A program made the translations under genes and the position numbers. The notes under the pieces are model-generated. The model searched no databases, was not told the DNA's origin, and saw only the letters and a program-made list of their open reading frames with translations. Source: Hyperoplus lanceolatus (lineage: Eukaryota; Chordata; Actinopteri; Uranoscopiformes; Ammodytidae). Taken from it: 64,000 nt of DNA. Shown one piece after another: positions 13,551 through 39,962 of the stretch (position 1 is the stretch's first letter; every line of letters starts with the position of its first letter). The DNA is taken from positions 11,546,001 to 11,610,000 of the forward strand of contig CM049404.1 in assembly GCA_026929865.2 (NCBI GenBank). Direction: 5' to 3'.

Positions 13551-17635
<4,085 letters not shown>

Positions 17636-17641
17636 TTTATT
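17636..17641 (-). terminator. Polyadenylation signal of the aldo/keto reductase gene
   Basis: AATAAA on the minus strand about 80 bp after the stop codon at 17719, giving a short 3' UTR. Confidence 0.6.
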
Positions 17642-17718
17642 GTTCCCCCTCACCCCATCTGTCACATCCAGTCAGTCAGTCATCCCCTGCCCCACCCCTC
17701 CCTCCACCCTCCTCCCCT

Positions 17719-22645
<4,927 letters not shown>

Positions 22646-23060
22646 CCTGATGCCAGCGCCGGGTTACTGCTGTTACAAGCGGCTTGCAGGTTGAGTTGAA
22701 CAAGCTAAACTATAACGTTATTAACCTGTCTGATACTGCAGCGTATAAACATTCAAAACTGCTGCAACAGACCTATTGACTTCACTTTCCTTCGAGACAT
22801 ATACAAACCACAGACAGTCCAGTTCGGAGGACAACAAGTTACAAAAGTGTTTGCGTAAGTGCATTACAAAAGACACGAGTGTTTCTCAACCAATAGCAGA
22901 CTGTTTAACCGGAAATAAACTCTTTCTGCAGGCTGGCTGGTGTTATTCTGCCCCCTAGTGGACTAAACCGACACTACTCCGGAGAAACACAAAACACTTG
23001 AACATGAAATAAACAGAGAGCTTTGAAGCAATAATGAGGCAAAGACAAGCAATACAATAA
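22646..23060. other. Short intergenic region upstream of the reductase
   Basis: About 400 bp separate the reductase start codon from the 3' end of nsun5, both on the minus strand. The reductase promoter must lie here. No TATA box or recognisable regulatory site was identified. Confidence 0.5.
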
Positions 23061-23168
23061 AAAAAAAACTCTTTACTTTTCAGTTACATGCCCTACATCA
23101 GGTGCCAACATGGAGCGTTCCCTCCCTCCAGGATCTATGCTGAAGCAGTCCAGTTTTTAAATGTATTA

Positions 23169-28590
<5,422 letters not shown>

Positions 28591-28596
28591 TTTATT
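28591..28596 (-). terminator. Polyadenylation signal of the Myb-hAT gene
   Basis: AATAAA on the minus strand (aagaataaagat) 880 bp after the stop codon at 29475, with no better candidate between. The interval 28590-29474 would be the 3' UTR. Confidence 0.6.
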
Positions 28597-29474
28597 CTTT
28601 AATACATACATACAGTACATTCTCTGGATATGTCCACATGGAGACAAAAGAGGTCAAGTTCACACCATTGTTTATTAACACAATGTGAACATCACAATCA
28701 TCAAGGCAATAAACCAGTTAGCTGTTATTCAATGTGAACTTCAGTTTGCTTAAGAGCTCACCTGTCTAATAAAGTGAGACTGAGATGCAGAATCAGATTT
28801 GCCCACTGACATTTGATTTGACAATACATTTAAGGGGGATAACTTCATTAGGTTCAATTCATTCTGGCAACTTCAAGCATCACTGACCAACAACAAATAC
28901 ATTCTATACAAATGAAGGCTTTATGAAATGTACAGAAGGCCCATTCAATATCCTTCTTAGTGACCCAACACATCGTCCAGCTGCACTTAGTGTACCGATA
29001 TATTTTTTTAAACTATGTTTTACCTGACCCAAGAGAATAGCTAGAAGTATCCATTTCTAAAACAAGAGAAACACTGGCTGATGTTTAAGCTCTTTTCTTA
29101 CTAGTGTAGGTGTAGCATAGCTGCAGCGGAACACATTTTAGTATGAACTGAATCAGCTGGAATGATAAACTAACTACTTAGTGTGAGGAGCTGAGAGCTG
29201 CCTTTAACTATGCACAGAGTAATGACAACAGTTTGGGTTCTGATAGCATTGTTGTATTAACAAAATATATATTCTGAGTAGATCGCTATCATTTTCAATA
29301 TATTTTGCTGCTGTTGACAATTAAATTATGCTAAATTCAGTTCAAGCTGTCAATTGGGTGTGCCTGCACAATGTATAGCAAATTAGGGTGGTGGTGAGAT
29401 CCTTTTTAATGTAATGTGAGAAGTGTGAAGGTTCTTAATGGTGGAGGAAAGAATAACCAGACATAATTGAACCA

Positions 29475-32400
29475 TCAGGGTTTAGCGATCCCATTGGGTT
29501 TTTTAACAACCTTCGTCTTTAAAGAGTTTCTGTATAGAAGCAGTCTCTCTGTGGTGTGAGATGGCAGGCGGTTCCTTTTGGCTTTTACAATACATGCTGC
29601 CATTGGACAGAGCCGGTCAAAGCCCCCTGAGGTGGCTGGCAGTGCCAGCAGCTTTTTGACGATGCCCTGGAGCTGTGGGAATCGAGTAGCAGATCTCCAG
29701 AACAACAAACTGGAGTTCTTCTCCCACAGTGGTTCTGCTAGGTACACATCCAGCTCTGACATCTTTATGGTCTTTGCAGGGGGCTGGAGGAAGTTAAAAA
29801 TGGACTTGCGCTTGAGGTTGTTTCCGCTGACTCCTTCACAGTTGTTGTCGTCCGAACTGCCACCAGATGCCTCCGTCAGTGTGCTGGCTTGGCTCTCCTC
29901 TTCACCATCCGGCTCCTTTTGCAGCTCCTTGCTTGTCTGGTCTGTATTTGCCTCTACAGAGGGAGATGCTGAGGCCTCCGTGCTTCCTAATGGGGCCTCC
30001 ACCATGACACGGGCCTGATGTTTTGATGGAGGGGCTAGGTAACCTGTCTGATCCTCAAGCTTGGCATCAGCAAATGGCTGGGGGAAAAAAATGTTTAAGT
30101 CAGGGTGAGAGTTCTTTATATTAATTTATTTGATGCTCACATACATGTAACTTGAGAAATAAAAAATAAAATGGTATTAAAGATGACATTTGATGCAATA
30201 CCTGCAGTTTGATTCTGGGGTCAAGCACAGCAGCTACTATCAGGTCCTTCTGGTAAATCACGGACTGGAAGTGTGTGTGCAGGCCTGTGCGCAGAGCCTT
30301 GTTGAAGTGGGTGTAGTTGGTGACAAGGTTCTCCAAAGTCTTATCAAGGCCAATGAGGGAAGGTATAATGTAGGAGATGGTCACTCCGTTTCCTTGCAGA
30401 ACCTGGGTTAGAAGAGGCAAAAAGGAAACTATCTCACATTATCCTCTACCAGAATAAATACAACAATACTATAAGATTGTATTTTTTGTTTACGAATTCA
30501 TCACATAATGCTATTTTGGGATGACATTGCCTCAATGGTATAACCCCTTTGCGTTTGCGTTTATTCCTAAACTTGCTTATTACTTAACTTTAATAATGAT
30601 TGTAAAAACCTAAAAAGAGAAGGAAACCGAGACAACTTTAAAAAAATCATATCATATATATACAGTTGTGTTCAAAATAATAGCAGTGTGTTTAAAAAAG
30701 TGAGGAAAGATCAAAATCCTTATCATAGCTTTTATTTCCAAACACGCAAATGCATTGGGGACATTGCACATTCTATTCCAAATCCAAATATGAAGAAACA
30801 TTTGTCAAATGTTTATTAATCTTTACAGAAAGTGAAGAAAAAGGAATATTAGACTGTTCAAAAAATAGCAGTGTCTGCATTTTTCTTTACAACTCAAACA
30901 TTTACTGTATCAACTGAAAAATGCATGAAGATTTAGCTTTCCTATGAATCACTGAACTAATATTTAGTTGTATAACCTCTGTTTCTGAGAACTGCTTCAC
31001 ATCTGTGTTGCATGGAGTCGACCAATTTATGGCACCTGTGAACAGGTGTTTCAGCCCAGGACGATTGGACTACATTCCACAATTCCTCTGCACCGTGGCT
31101 TGAATTCAGTGCTTGGGGGTCGTCTGACAAACTGTCTGTGGCCCCTATTCAAGCCACGGTACACTTTGAAGACATTGAAGCGTGGTGGCGCAGACATCAT
31201 GTTATGGGGATGTTTCTCATACTATGGTGTCGGGTCTATTCATCGCATACCATGGATCAGTTTGGATACATTAGAATACTTGGAAGAGGTCATGTTGCCT
31301 TATGCTGAAGAGGAAATGCCCTAGAAATGGGTGTTCCAACAAGTCAACGACCCCAAACACACCAGTAACTGAACAAGATCTTGTTTCCAGACCAACAAGA
31401 TTAACGTTATGGAGTGGCCAGCCCAATCCCTGGACCTTAATCCAATAGAAAACCTATGTGGAGACATCAAACATGCTGTTTTTAAGGCAAAACCAAGAAA
31501 TGCAGAGGAATTGTGGAATGTAGTCCAATCGTCCTGGGCTGAAACACCTGTTCACAGGTGCCATAAATTGGTCGACTCCATGCAACACAGATGTGAAGCA
31601 GTTCTCAGAAACAGAGGTTATACAACTAAATATTAGTTCAGAGATTCATAGGAAAGCTAAATCTTCATGCATTTTTCAGTTGATAAAGTAAATGTTTGAG
31701 TTGTAAAGAAAAATGCAGACACTGCTATTTTTTAACAGTCTAATATTCCTTTTTCTTCACTTTCTGTAAAGATGAAGACACATTTGACAAATGCTTCTTC
31801 ATATTTGGATTTGGAATAGAATGTGCAATGTCCCCAGTGCATTTGCGTGTTTGGAAATAAAAGCTATTATTAGGATTTTGATCACTGCTATTATTTTGAA
31901 CACAACTGTATATATAAAAAAATAAATCATATAAATAATCTTCTGAAAGAGTGAACATGTCTGATTAACTTTCTCTTTTACCTGCAAAGCCTCCCCAAAG
32001 GGCTCAAGGAGACCCAGGATGTCAATCACTTGCTCCCTCTTGACCATGACCAGAGGCGGGGCGCTGGCTGTGTCATTAGCCTCAATGCGAGCCTGGGCTA
32101 GGAGGGTCATGATGGTGCTCCATACATTCTCCTGCACCACTCGGCGTAAAGATAGCATCATGGAGTTCCAGCGACAGTTACTGGGGGAAGGGCACAGTGA
32201 CACGTTGCACTCCTTCTGCAAAACCTGAACAAGAAAAAATATATAAAATGGTAACGTTAAATCAATTCAGTAGAGATGAGGATTTCATATCAATGTAAAT
32301 CTCACAATAAAATAGTCTGTGTTTTTCCTCTTTATGTCTTCTTAATAATGTGTGTTGTATCTGTACACAAGGGGAAAACAAGCAAATCTCTCTCATGTCT

Positions 32401-35400
32401 CATGTCAAGTTCCAGCTTGATAAACAAATTAACCAAACCTTGATGCTTCAGAACACTGAAATGCAAAGGTTTAACATTAAGGGCTAAAACGAGTCACCTT
32501 TGTGATGCAACACATTTTACAATGTAAAATCTTGAAAATCTGTCCCAGGAAAAACAGACTTTCTGATTTTTGGTTGTACTTTATGTAAAAAAATGCAGAG
32601 TAAAAAACACTATTCTTCCTACCTCGCTCCAGTAGGCACTGCCCCTAAAGAAAGCCACCACGTTGTGGACTTGCGAGAGCAGGTTTTCCACAACCCTGGA
32701 ATTCTTCAGTGCCTCCTTAATCACAAGCTGCAGTTTGTTGGCCACACATGTGGTCCTGGTCCCAATCTGCAGCTCTGAAAAGGGGCACTCTGTTTCAGAC
32801 ATCTGGTCTGATAGATATGCCACTAACTCATCTCCATCCGGTTCTCCCCTGGTGGATGAGCACATGATCTTGTAGTCGCAGAACAAGCTGTTCCCAGCCA
32901 TGGCTTCTTTGGCTCGATTGACCAGGACGTAGCCGATGCTGCGAGGAAAGATGCCGTAGCTCAGCAGCACACCTTCAAGCTCACTGGCCACAGCAGAGCT
33001 GAGGGCTTTGTAGCTGAGGTGACGGAACGCCACAATGGGACGGCGGATCTGCCAGGTATCACTGACAAAGTGAAGCTGTACAACAACAAAGGGCTCCTGA
33101 GATTGATCCCCTGCCCAAAGGTCATAGGTGGCGTGAATGGCACTCTCACTGTCTTTGGTGTTGGCGAGGCAGGCTTTAAGGTCCCGGATAAGCTGAGGTT
33201 TGATGGTTCTCTCCACATCGTCATAGAGCTGTAAGCCAACGACACGCTGTGATAGCTTGTTGTATTCAGGGTTAATGGTACCCATGAATGATCTGAAGCC
33301 TGCACCTTCAACAAAGCTGTGGGGAACAGAGTGCAAATATGTAAATGTAATTACTTTTTCCTATTTACTTATTTCCTAAGTGTTTCTTTTCTGTAGTGTG
33401 TTCCATTGTATTGCTTAGATTCTTTTCTATTTAATCGAAATATCTGCGTATGACTTGGGAAAAATGTACTTGGACAACAACCCTACAAAGTCACTGTAAC
33501 AGCCACTAGCACTACAAGTCACCTGAGTGGCAGCATGTCCTCAGCAATCATCCTCAGTGCTGCATCTGTAAACTTTTTCTGGTCCACCGGAGCAGCTGCT
33601 GGTGCCACGCCTGAGCTGGAGCTGGGACTGGAACTGGAACTGGTGGGCAAGGAGGGGCTGGCGGAGGACAACTCATTCCTGGATGCTGAAGTCTGTGGAT
33701 CCCGACCATTTATCTTCTGCTTCTGCTTGACTTGCTTCCCTGGTCCCTGCAGCAAAGCAATAGGCAGAAGAGTGAAACCTAGTTTGCCAGTTGGGAACGG
33801 CATGCAAACAAATATATATTTTAAAAGGGCATGCATCCGAGACCACATCTGAAAATCAAGAGTTGACACTGGTGATTATCGTCTGGACTTGCTTGGAATT
33901 TAACTTACTTGTAATTCGACTTTTTCTCCTTAACAAGCAAATGATACCGAGTCATAAAAACAAAATACATCTTTAGCAGGCTTACCAACATAGGAGTTAC
34001 TGGTTCAGTTTCTATTACAACGTCACACTTGAAGTCCACCTGTAACACAACATACAAATGTGAATGCTTAATAAAAGTATTATTAGCTGTAAAATTGTTT
34101 TTATAACAACAAAGCTTTTTTTTTTTAATTGATTAGTCTGACCAGCAGCACACCTAATGATTAGACAATATACTGTATTAGTATTGACTTAATTTATAAA
34201 TAATAAATGATGTAGTGTGAAGCTTTACCTTTTATCATTTATCCCTACAATTAATAAATCAACTATAATATATACAAATTCACTCAATGATAAAATAATT
34301 AAGGGGGGAAAAATTTAACAAATTTGGTGAGAGTATGTTCTCTACTCAATAAGTAACGTACCTCTCCTTCAACAAACTGTTGAATATCGAGGGAAACGCT
34401 CTCAGAGTCGCCTTTGTAGCACCCCATCTCTGCTTTACGTCTGATCGTGCTGTTCCAGTGATTTTTCACTGAATTATCCGTTCTGAAAGAGGAATATAAA
34501 ACGTTCAATAAAGATTGTCATCACTGATACGTTCTTACATTGAATCACTTATTTTAAGAATAACAAGCAAATAATGCATCCAATGGCCCGACGTCCACAC
34601 TGACACATTTCAACAAATCAATCAACACAAACCCACCTTCCAGGGAGCAGCTTGGCAATCTCAACCCAGCGGTTTCCCAGAAGGGAGTGGGCTTTGTAGA
34701 TAATGACGTCTTCTTCGTTAGTCCAGGAGCTCTTACTGATCAGTGGGTCAAGGTGGTTGTGCCAGCGCTCACGACACTGTTTCCCTGTCCGACTCTTCAC
34801 CTGCCTGCCAATCACACTCCAGTGTTTGATGCCAAACTTCTCCACCATCGCTACTATCTGTCCAGAGAAAGTACAAATGTAAAGACTACAAAGTAATATA
34901 AGACAATAACCACACAGCCTTTATCATGTGTTCTGTGTAATTCTCCCACCTTTTCATCTTCCTCTTTGGACCAGCAGCCCTTGATTAGATCAGGATCCAG
35001 ATGCCTATTCCAGCGGTTCATACACTGGAATTCTGTCCGGCCCTGTAGAAGCAACAGGAATTGTCGTCAACTCCAGTGTTTCCCTCAGCGCTTTATGGCT
35101 AAGGTGGCCGCCTTAACAACGTCAGCCCCCGCCTTGACTACCGACCCAAAATGATAATAAAAAAAAAAAATTATTTTAGTGCTGCACAATTAATGTACTA
35201 GCAAGCGCGATGTGTGCTTTTGCATGTTAATAACTGCGCAAAAGGCCACGATTTACGGTTAATAAATGTGCACATGGGATTTCCAAGGAGCAAGCCGACA
35301 CTGACTAAAGTTTCAGTAAGTTTACTGAAGTTCCACACAGTTACTGTCTCTGGACTTTGGAGGAATGCATTGAGTTATTTTCAAGGGGAAAACTCATTGT

Positions 35401-36446
35401 ATTCATTATTTCAACTATTAAGTTATTTTCAAAACAGCTACTTGTTTAGGCCTACAAGATTTATTTACTGAATTTTCAATGCTGCTTTATTTTTATGTTT
35501 TATTTTGGGAAATACATGTTCCAAAACGACCAATAACCTCTGTATTTAAAAACAAATCAAGCAAGAAGGCTAATAATAACCATTAATGAATTATAGGCTA
35601 TCACATCACAGTAGGCCTATTGTCCACAATAATCGCACAATCCCATCCAAAAACGCACTGTAAAAAGAAGAATTTGAAACAAGTGCACCAAAACAGTAGA
35701 AGTGTTCTTTAATTGTATTTTCTACTGTCTGCATGTTTGCACAAAAAGTGTGCCTGCACATAGCAAACAAAATTGCACAACTGTAAAGTCAGTGTCTGTT
35801 GTTTTTTTGTTTTGTTCATTAGTCAGTTTTGGCATCTTTGAGCAAAACACCCCCAAAATTTCCGTCCTTTTATTCAAACTGCTTGTTTTTTTGTAGAAGA
35901 CCGGTTGCATTTCCAATTCATTCATTCTCTCGTACTCAAGTGATTATTTTCCTGCCGAGTACTTACTGGTAAAAAACTAGCGATGGTTTTCCAATCTTTT
36001 TTTCCAAAGTTGCTGATCAGGATTTTAAGGTTTTCATCCTGCACACAGAAAGAAATCATTAAAGAAACAGTATTATACAATGTGAACTTTAAGGTCAGTT
36101 TTCAGGAAGGTTAACATGAACAGTTTATAACTTGTCATTAGCTCATCAGAAGCCCTTGTAAAAACATTTGCTTAGCAAGAGTCTGCCTACGTTGGTTCGT
36201 CTTGCTAGCAGTTAGCATTATATTGTAGTAACTGACACTAATGTAATGAACTTATTGTAAAAAAGTGTGTTGTATAATTTAATATCATCAGACCAGTGTC
36301 AGTGTGTTGCAAGGAAAACAGCTGGTGAAAGTCTTCTTTTTTTAACTCACCTCTTCCTGAGTCCATTTGACTTTGATGCCATCCTTTTTCTCTACTGTGT
36401 CAGAGTCAGTGTCCATGCACGGGTTACTATCCCCCTCTTCTTCCAT
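29475..36446 (-). CDS. Fusion gene: R1R2R3 Myb DNA-binding domain joined to hAT transposase
   Basis: Eleven exons: 36446-36351, 36038-35967, 35042-34950, 34857-34637, 34482-34362, 34039-33986, 33746-33523, 33316-32623, 32224-31982, 30402-30202, 30077-29475. They sum to 2622 bases with matching phase at every junction and no stop: 873 residues. Residues 25-177 are a full vertebrate-type Myb domain, with tryptophans 28/48/67, 80/100/119 and 132/151/170, and GKQCRERWHNHL including the conserved Cys115. After a Ser/Pro-rich linker, residues ~283-673 follow the hAT transposase pattern (MIAEDMLPLS, TYDLWAGD, RWNSMM, AAVLDPRIKL). Residues ~780-860 follow the hAT dimerisation domain (ELDVYLAEPLW, ALPATS, KAKRNRL). 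No BED zinc finger is present; Myb takes its place. No MYBL2 transactivation or C-terminal regulatory region was seen. Probable role: nuclear DNA-binding protein with an exapted dimerisation module. The start ATG follows an acceptor, so a 5' noncoding exon exists. The fusion needs a cDNA to be certain. Confidence 0.88.
30663..31908. mobile_element. Fold-back Tc1/mariner element in intron of the Myb-hAT gene
   Basis: Flanked by TA (30661-30662 and 31909-31910), with terminus cagttgtgttcaaaataata inverted at the right end. The inverted arms are unusually long: 30663-31092 is the reverse complement of 31501-31908, about 400 bp. The arms include the C-terminal transposase coding sequence (plus-strand ORF 31409-31636, with DLNPIENLCGDIKHAV). 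The centre (31094-31320) codes for LWGCFSYYG and LPYAEEEMP, then a stop, then QQVNDPKHTS. The transposase is broken and lacks its DNA-binding half. It lies between exons 9 and 10. Confidence 0.85.
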
Positions 36447-36663
36447 GCTGCAACCACACAGATAACCAGTTATTAAAAGGAACATGTATAACTGGATTTT
36501 TAACAGTGAGATTATTTTTACTGAGAGCACAACAAGTATACAATAATAGATTCATGTCATATGGTTTGATGGACTAACTTTAAAATGGTGGTGTGATGAG
36601 TTGGGATGAGTATGTCATTTCTATAGATATAAACAAATACATTCCATGTTGTAGCACTGCATA

Positions 36664-37426
36664 GAGCTGTTAAGCGGAAGTGGCGGAATTACGGGGCATG
36701 GGACCTATCGGCTGAAAAAAAATTAATGGGAGTCTATGGAAAGTAATCTACTATTTTCTGGTCCCAGTCATTAAATGCCTTGAATTACATATATGTTTTG
36801 TATGGGTCTAAATGATCATTTTTCATGTGAAGAGTTTGACGGTATGTTGTATGATTATTCGTCTAACGGCTTTTGAAAAAATGTTACGAGAACAACTACA
36901 AGTCTTGTCGCCTCTGTGACGTCACCTCAACACATTGCCTCCACTTCTCGACTGACAGTGCAAATGCTAATGCTAATGGCTGGCGTGGACAACGCCAACA
37001 ACCTCCCCACACGAGAAATTGAATCTCTCCACATGTCCACTTGTGTAGTGGTTTTCGCCACGCTGAATACTTTTGTCTTGTCATTGAAAGAAGGCGGTAA
37101 AGTGCATTAAAGACACAGCCATGTTTCTGAGTTAAGCGGGTGCCAGTGGTGGTGACGTATATCATAAGTGTCAAGAGCAGCGAAGAGCTGTAGTCCACAA
37201 AAGCGCTCTGCACAAAACCTGACCGTATCCAGCTTCTACTTGCTAAATGGTTCCATTCTTTGCACGAAAAAATACCATCTAAATCCATACAAAACATATG
37301 TGTAATCGAAGGCATTTCATGACTGGGACCAGAAAATAATACATTTCTTTCCATTGACTACCGTTGTAATTTTTCGAGCCGATAGGTCCCATGCCCCGGA
37401 AGTAAGGGACTTCCGCTTAACAGCTC
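36664..37426. mobile_element. Palindromic long-TIR element with TA target
   Basis: TA at 36662-36663 and 37427-37428 brackets a 763-bp element starting gagctgttaagcggaagt and ending with its exact inverse acttccgcttaacagctc. The inverted arms extend some 200 bp (ggcatgggacctatcggct against agccgataggtcccatgcc; ctggtcccagtcat against atgactgggaccag). No transposase. Probably a Tc1/mariner-type MITE, just upstream of the first coding exon of the Myb-hAT gene. Confidence 0.75.
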
Positions 37427-38080
37427 TATTGGTGTAGTTTCAGAGTTTCTAGCTGCAGATCAGTTATTACATGTTCTGGGCCTTAGCTATCCCCTAAAAA
37501 TAATGGCAAACACTATAAATTGTGTGTGTTTCAATGATACATCTGAAAGTCACCCCAAGATTAAAACACACGTTTAATGCTAACGCAGTGCTGGCTAAGG
37601 CTGCCTGTCAAAAGCATCGACATCAAGGCTAAGAGTTGCTCTCTACAGTACACAAAGTTAGTATCAAAGTCTACTGTGAAATCAACAATGAAGATGGTGG
37701 ATGGGAGCTCAAAAGCACGCACACAAGTTCGAAACTGTTTTCGGGTAAATCTGGAAAAGCTAATGCAACCCGATACAACAGCTATGCCATAAATTCTACA
37801 TTTAAAACAAAAAAAAATATATCACATTATATTGACACTGCCAACTGGAACTGGACTTGATTTAGAGGTGTTTCTTACGTTTCCAAACTACTGCAAACTA
37901 CTGGGAGGACTACTGGAAATATGTGTAGTCAGTCCAAACGTACTCTCCTATTCTTTACCAATGGGAAAGCAATTAAAGGTTGATTAAGTGATTCTGGAGA
38001 ATTCTTGTCGTCAAAATCAGTGACGACAAGCATTCAGCGGGCACCCAGTACGGACCGTTAAGTAGGTGAGCGCTAATCCC

Positions 38081-38955
38081 TCCCTGCGTTTCGAATTGCA
38101 TACTTTGTACTATATAGGCTAGTATGTAGAAAAAGGATTTAGGATGTCCCGATTCTTGTGGCCAGATTTAGGATGGTTAGAAGTACCCGGATGTCCTACT
38201 TCATCCGGCCAAGATTGTTAGTGCTGAAAACTGCATCCTATTTGGGCGATTCTGACCCACAATCTGGTGCGCACGTGAAGTGACGTCACATCGACGAAGC
38301 CTCCATATCAAAACAAACGGGCTGTGTTTGGAAAGCCATACTAACGTCCTACATCCTACATACTCAACATGTATATACTACATACTGTCTACTCAAAGAT
38401 CGATTGTGTATGCGAGGTGTGTCGAAACATTCACACTTAAGTATACTCAAGCAATAAAGAATGTATTCTTCTTATAAGATTCCGGCCGTTTAGACGCTGT
38501 TTAGCGTGTTGCCGCCCTCCATGGGTTAGATATAGAACTAGATTTTTACATACAGTCCTGTGTTGTGCAGGAAATGCAGAATTGTAAATAAAGACGTGAT
38601 GCATTGTGGGGCGGTTGAGTAGGAAAAGTATCCAATCGATTCATACCCAAAATGTTCCCGGAAGTTAGTACTCATCCGGGAATTTCTCGCATACCCAACC
38701 GTCACATACTCAAATTGAAGTCAAAATGAGTATGAGTAGGACGATAGTATGGTATGGCTTTCCGAACACAGCCACGGGGAAGCGCCGGATATAAAAACAA
38801 GAGGCAAGATCAAGGCGCAATGTTATGATGAAATAAAAAAGTAAAAGTATGTCCCAATAGTATGCCTACTGCATCCTAACTAGATTCTTCTTATCGTCGG
38901 ATGTAGTATGTAGAATAGAAAAAAGAAATAAAGTATGCGATACGGAACGCAGGGA
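38081..38955. mobile_element. Nested element B, copy 1
   Basis: Ends tccctgcgtttcgaattgca and tgcgatacggaacgcaggga are inverted. The interior (aggatgtcccgattcttgtg, cctacttcatccggccaag, ctgcatcctatttgggcgat, caaggcgcaatgttatgatg) is nearly identical to 61591-63726. This copy lacks the 1.7-kb insert found there but carries its own insert at 38320-38773. No protein coding. Confidence 0.7.
38320..38773. mobile_element. Element C nested in element B copy 1
   Basis: Terminal inverted repeat ggctgtgtttggaaagcc against ggctttccgaacacagcc, flanked by acg on both sides (38317-38319 and 38774-38776). The sister copy of element B near 63.55 kb has an uninterrupted aaacgggga at this point, showing the empty site. 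A 3-bp duplication suggests PIF/Harbinger- or CACTA-like mobilisation. No ORF. Confidence 0.65.
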
Positions 38956-39962
38956 TAGATTTAGGAAAAAAGGGATTTTGACAACAAGCTTTCTCCAGAA
39001 TCGCTCCCTCCACCTTTAACATGGAACACAGAGATATATGTTTGCAACTGTTGAGGCTAGGGAAACAATTGCCACACCTATTTTGTAAACAGCTGAGATA
39101 GGCAAATGTACATGTTTATTACACTACAAACAAAATAACGCCATTGTCATTTAGCTAACTTGTAACAATTTTCTTGTATACAACGCCTGTGTTTTTACTA
39201 CCCCATCCTGCAAATTACTAAACAATTGCTGTGCTCCTCTGCAGCGAGCTAGCTCAACTGCTGTTGCAACACAGTTACCTCGACATAAAGGCGTTCCGCT
39301 TTATAACTTAAAAGTGGGCTAGGCAACTCTCAGTAAAAAAAAAATTCTATAAAACAAGACACACAATTTAACTTACATTCCAATTTTTGCTGTAACTTCA
39401 AGCTAGCAAACATGGCTAGAAAGCTCCACGAGCATGGCAGGAGGGAACGTTGACTGTGTTCTGAACAAACGGCTCTGGTTCAAGGCATAGAGCGCCTTCA
39501 ACGGCTCACTTGCGCAACTGCAACAACCTTTCAGAACAACTTGTTGATCAGCAAAAAATGGTGAGGCGTTTGTGATCATTTCGGTGTACGTGACTGTGAC
39601 AAAAAGTGAGAGTACGTAGTCAAGACAGTAGGTGAAACACATACATGCCTACCTAAACTTCAGATTGTGCAACTGCTTCTGGAAAACCGTCGGATACAGC
39701 CTTTCCAGCTCACTATATCATGGCACAACAGAACAACCGCTTTCAAAATTCAAACGGACACGAGACGAGAGAGCAGACAGACAGACTCTTCATTACTCAC
39801 TTTCTCCTGCAGACAACTAAGCAAAGCAGGCAGCTACTACTACAACGTCAACGATGATTACATATTAAAATCAAAACCATTATAACATATTTAATTTCTA
39901 CCTGGAGCAAACACACTTTTTCTTAAAATAAAGCATCAACAAGTATCCCCCCACACACTTAC

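Larger units (their letters stand above)
37974..39019. mobile_element. TTAA-type MITE, copy 1, enlarged by nested insertions
   Basis: The left arm (ttaaaggttgattaagtgat, then tctggagaattcttgtcgtc) and the right arm (gattttgacaacaagctttc, then tccagaatcgctccctccac and ctttaa) are inverted copies of the family at 6709 and 10218, with TTAA at both ends. Between the arms sits a different element (38081-38955), which itself carries another. Confidence 0.65.

Noticed and set aside
29578-30018. 146-codon plus-strand ORF
   Set aside because: It is opposite to the last exon of the Myb-hAT gene, which carries the hAT dimerisation motifs in the minus frame.
36896-37354. 152-codon minus ORF between Myb exons and upstream DNA
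   Set aside because: It lies entirely inside the palindromic TA element, shows no domain, and its ends do not coincide with splice sites of the Myb-hAT gene.
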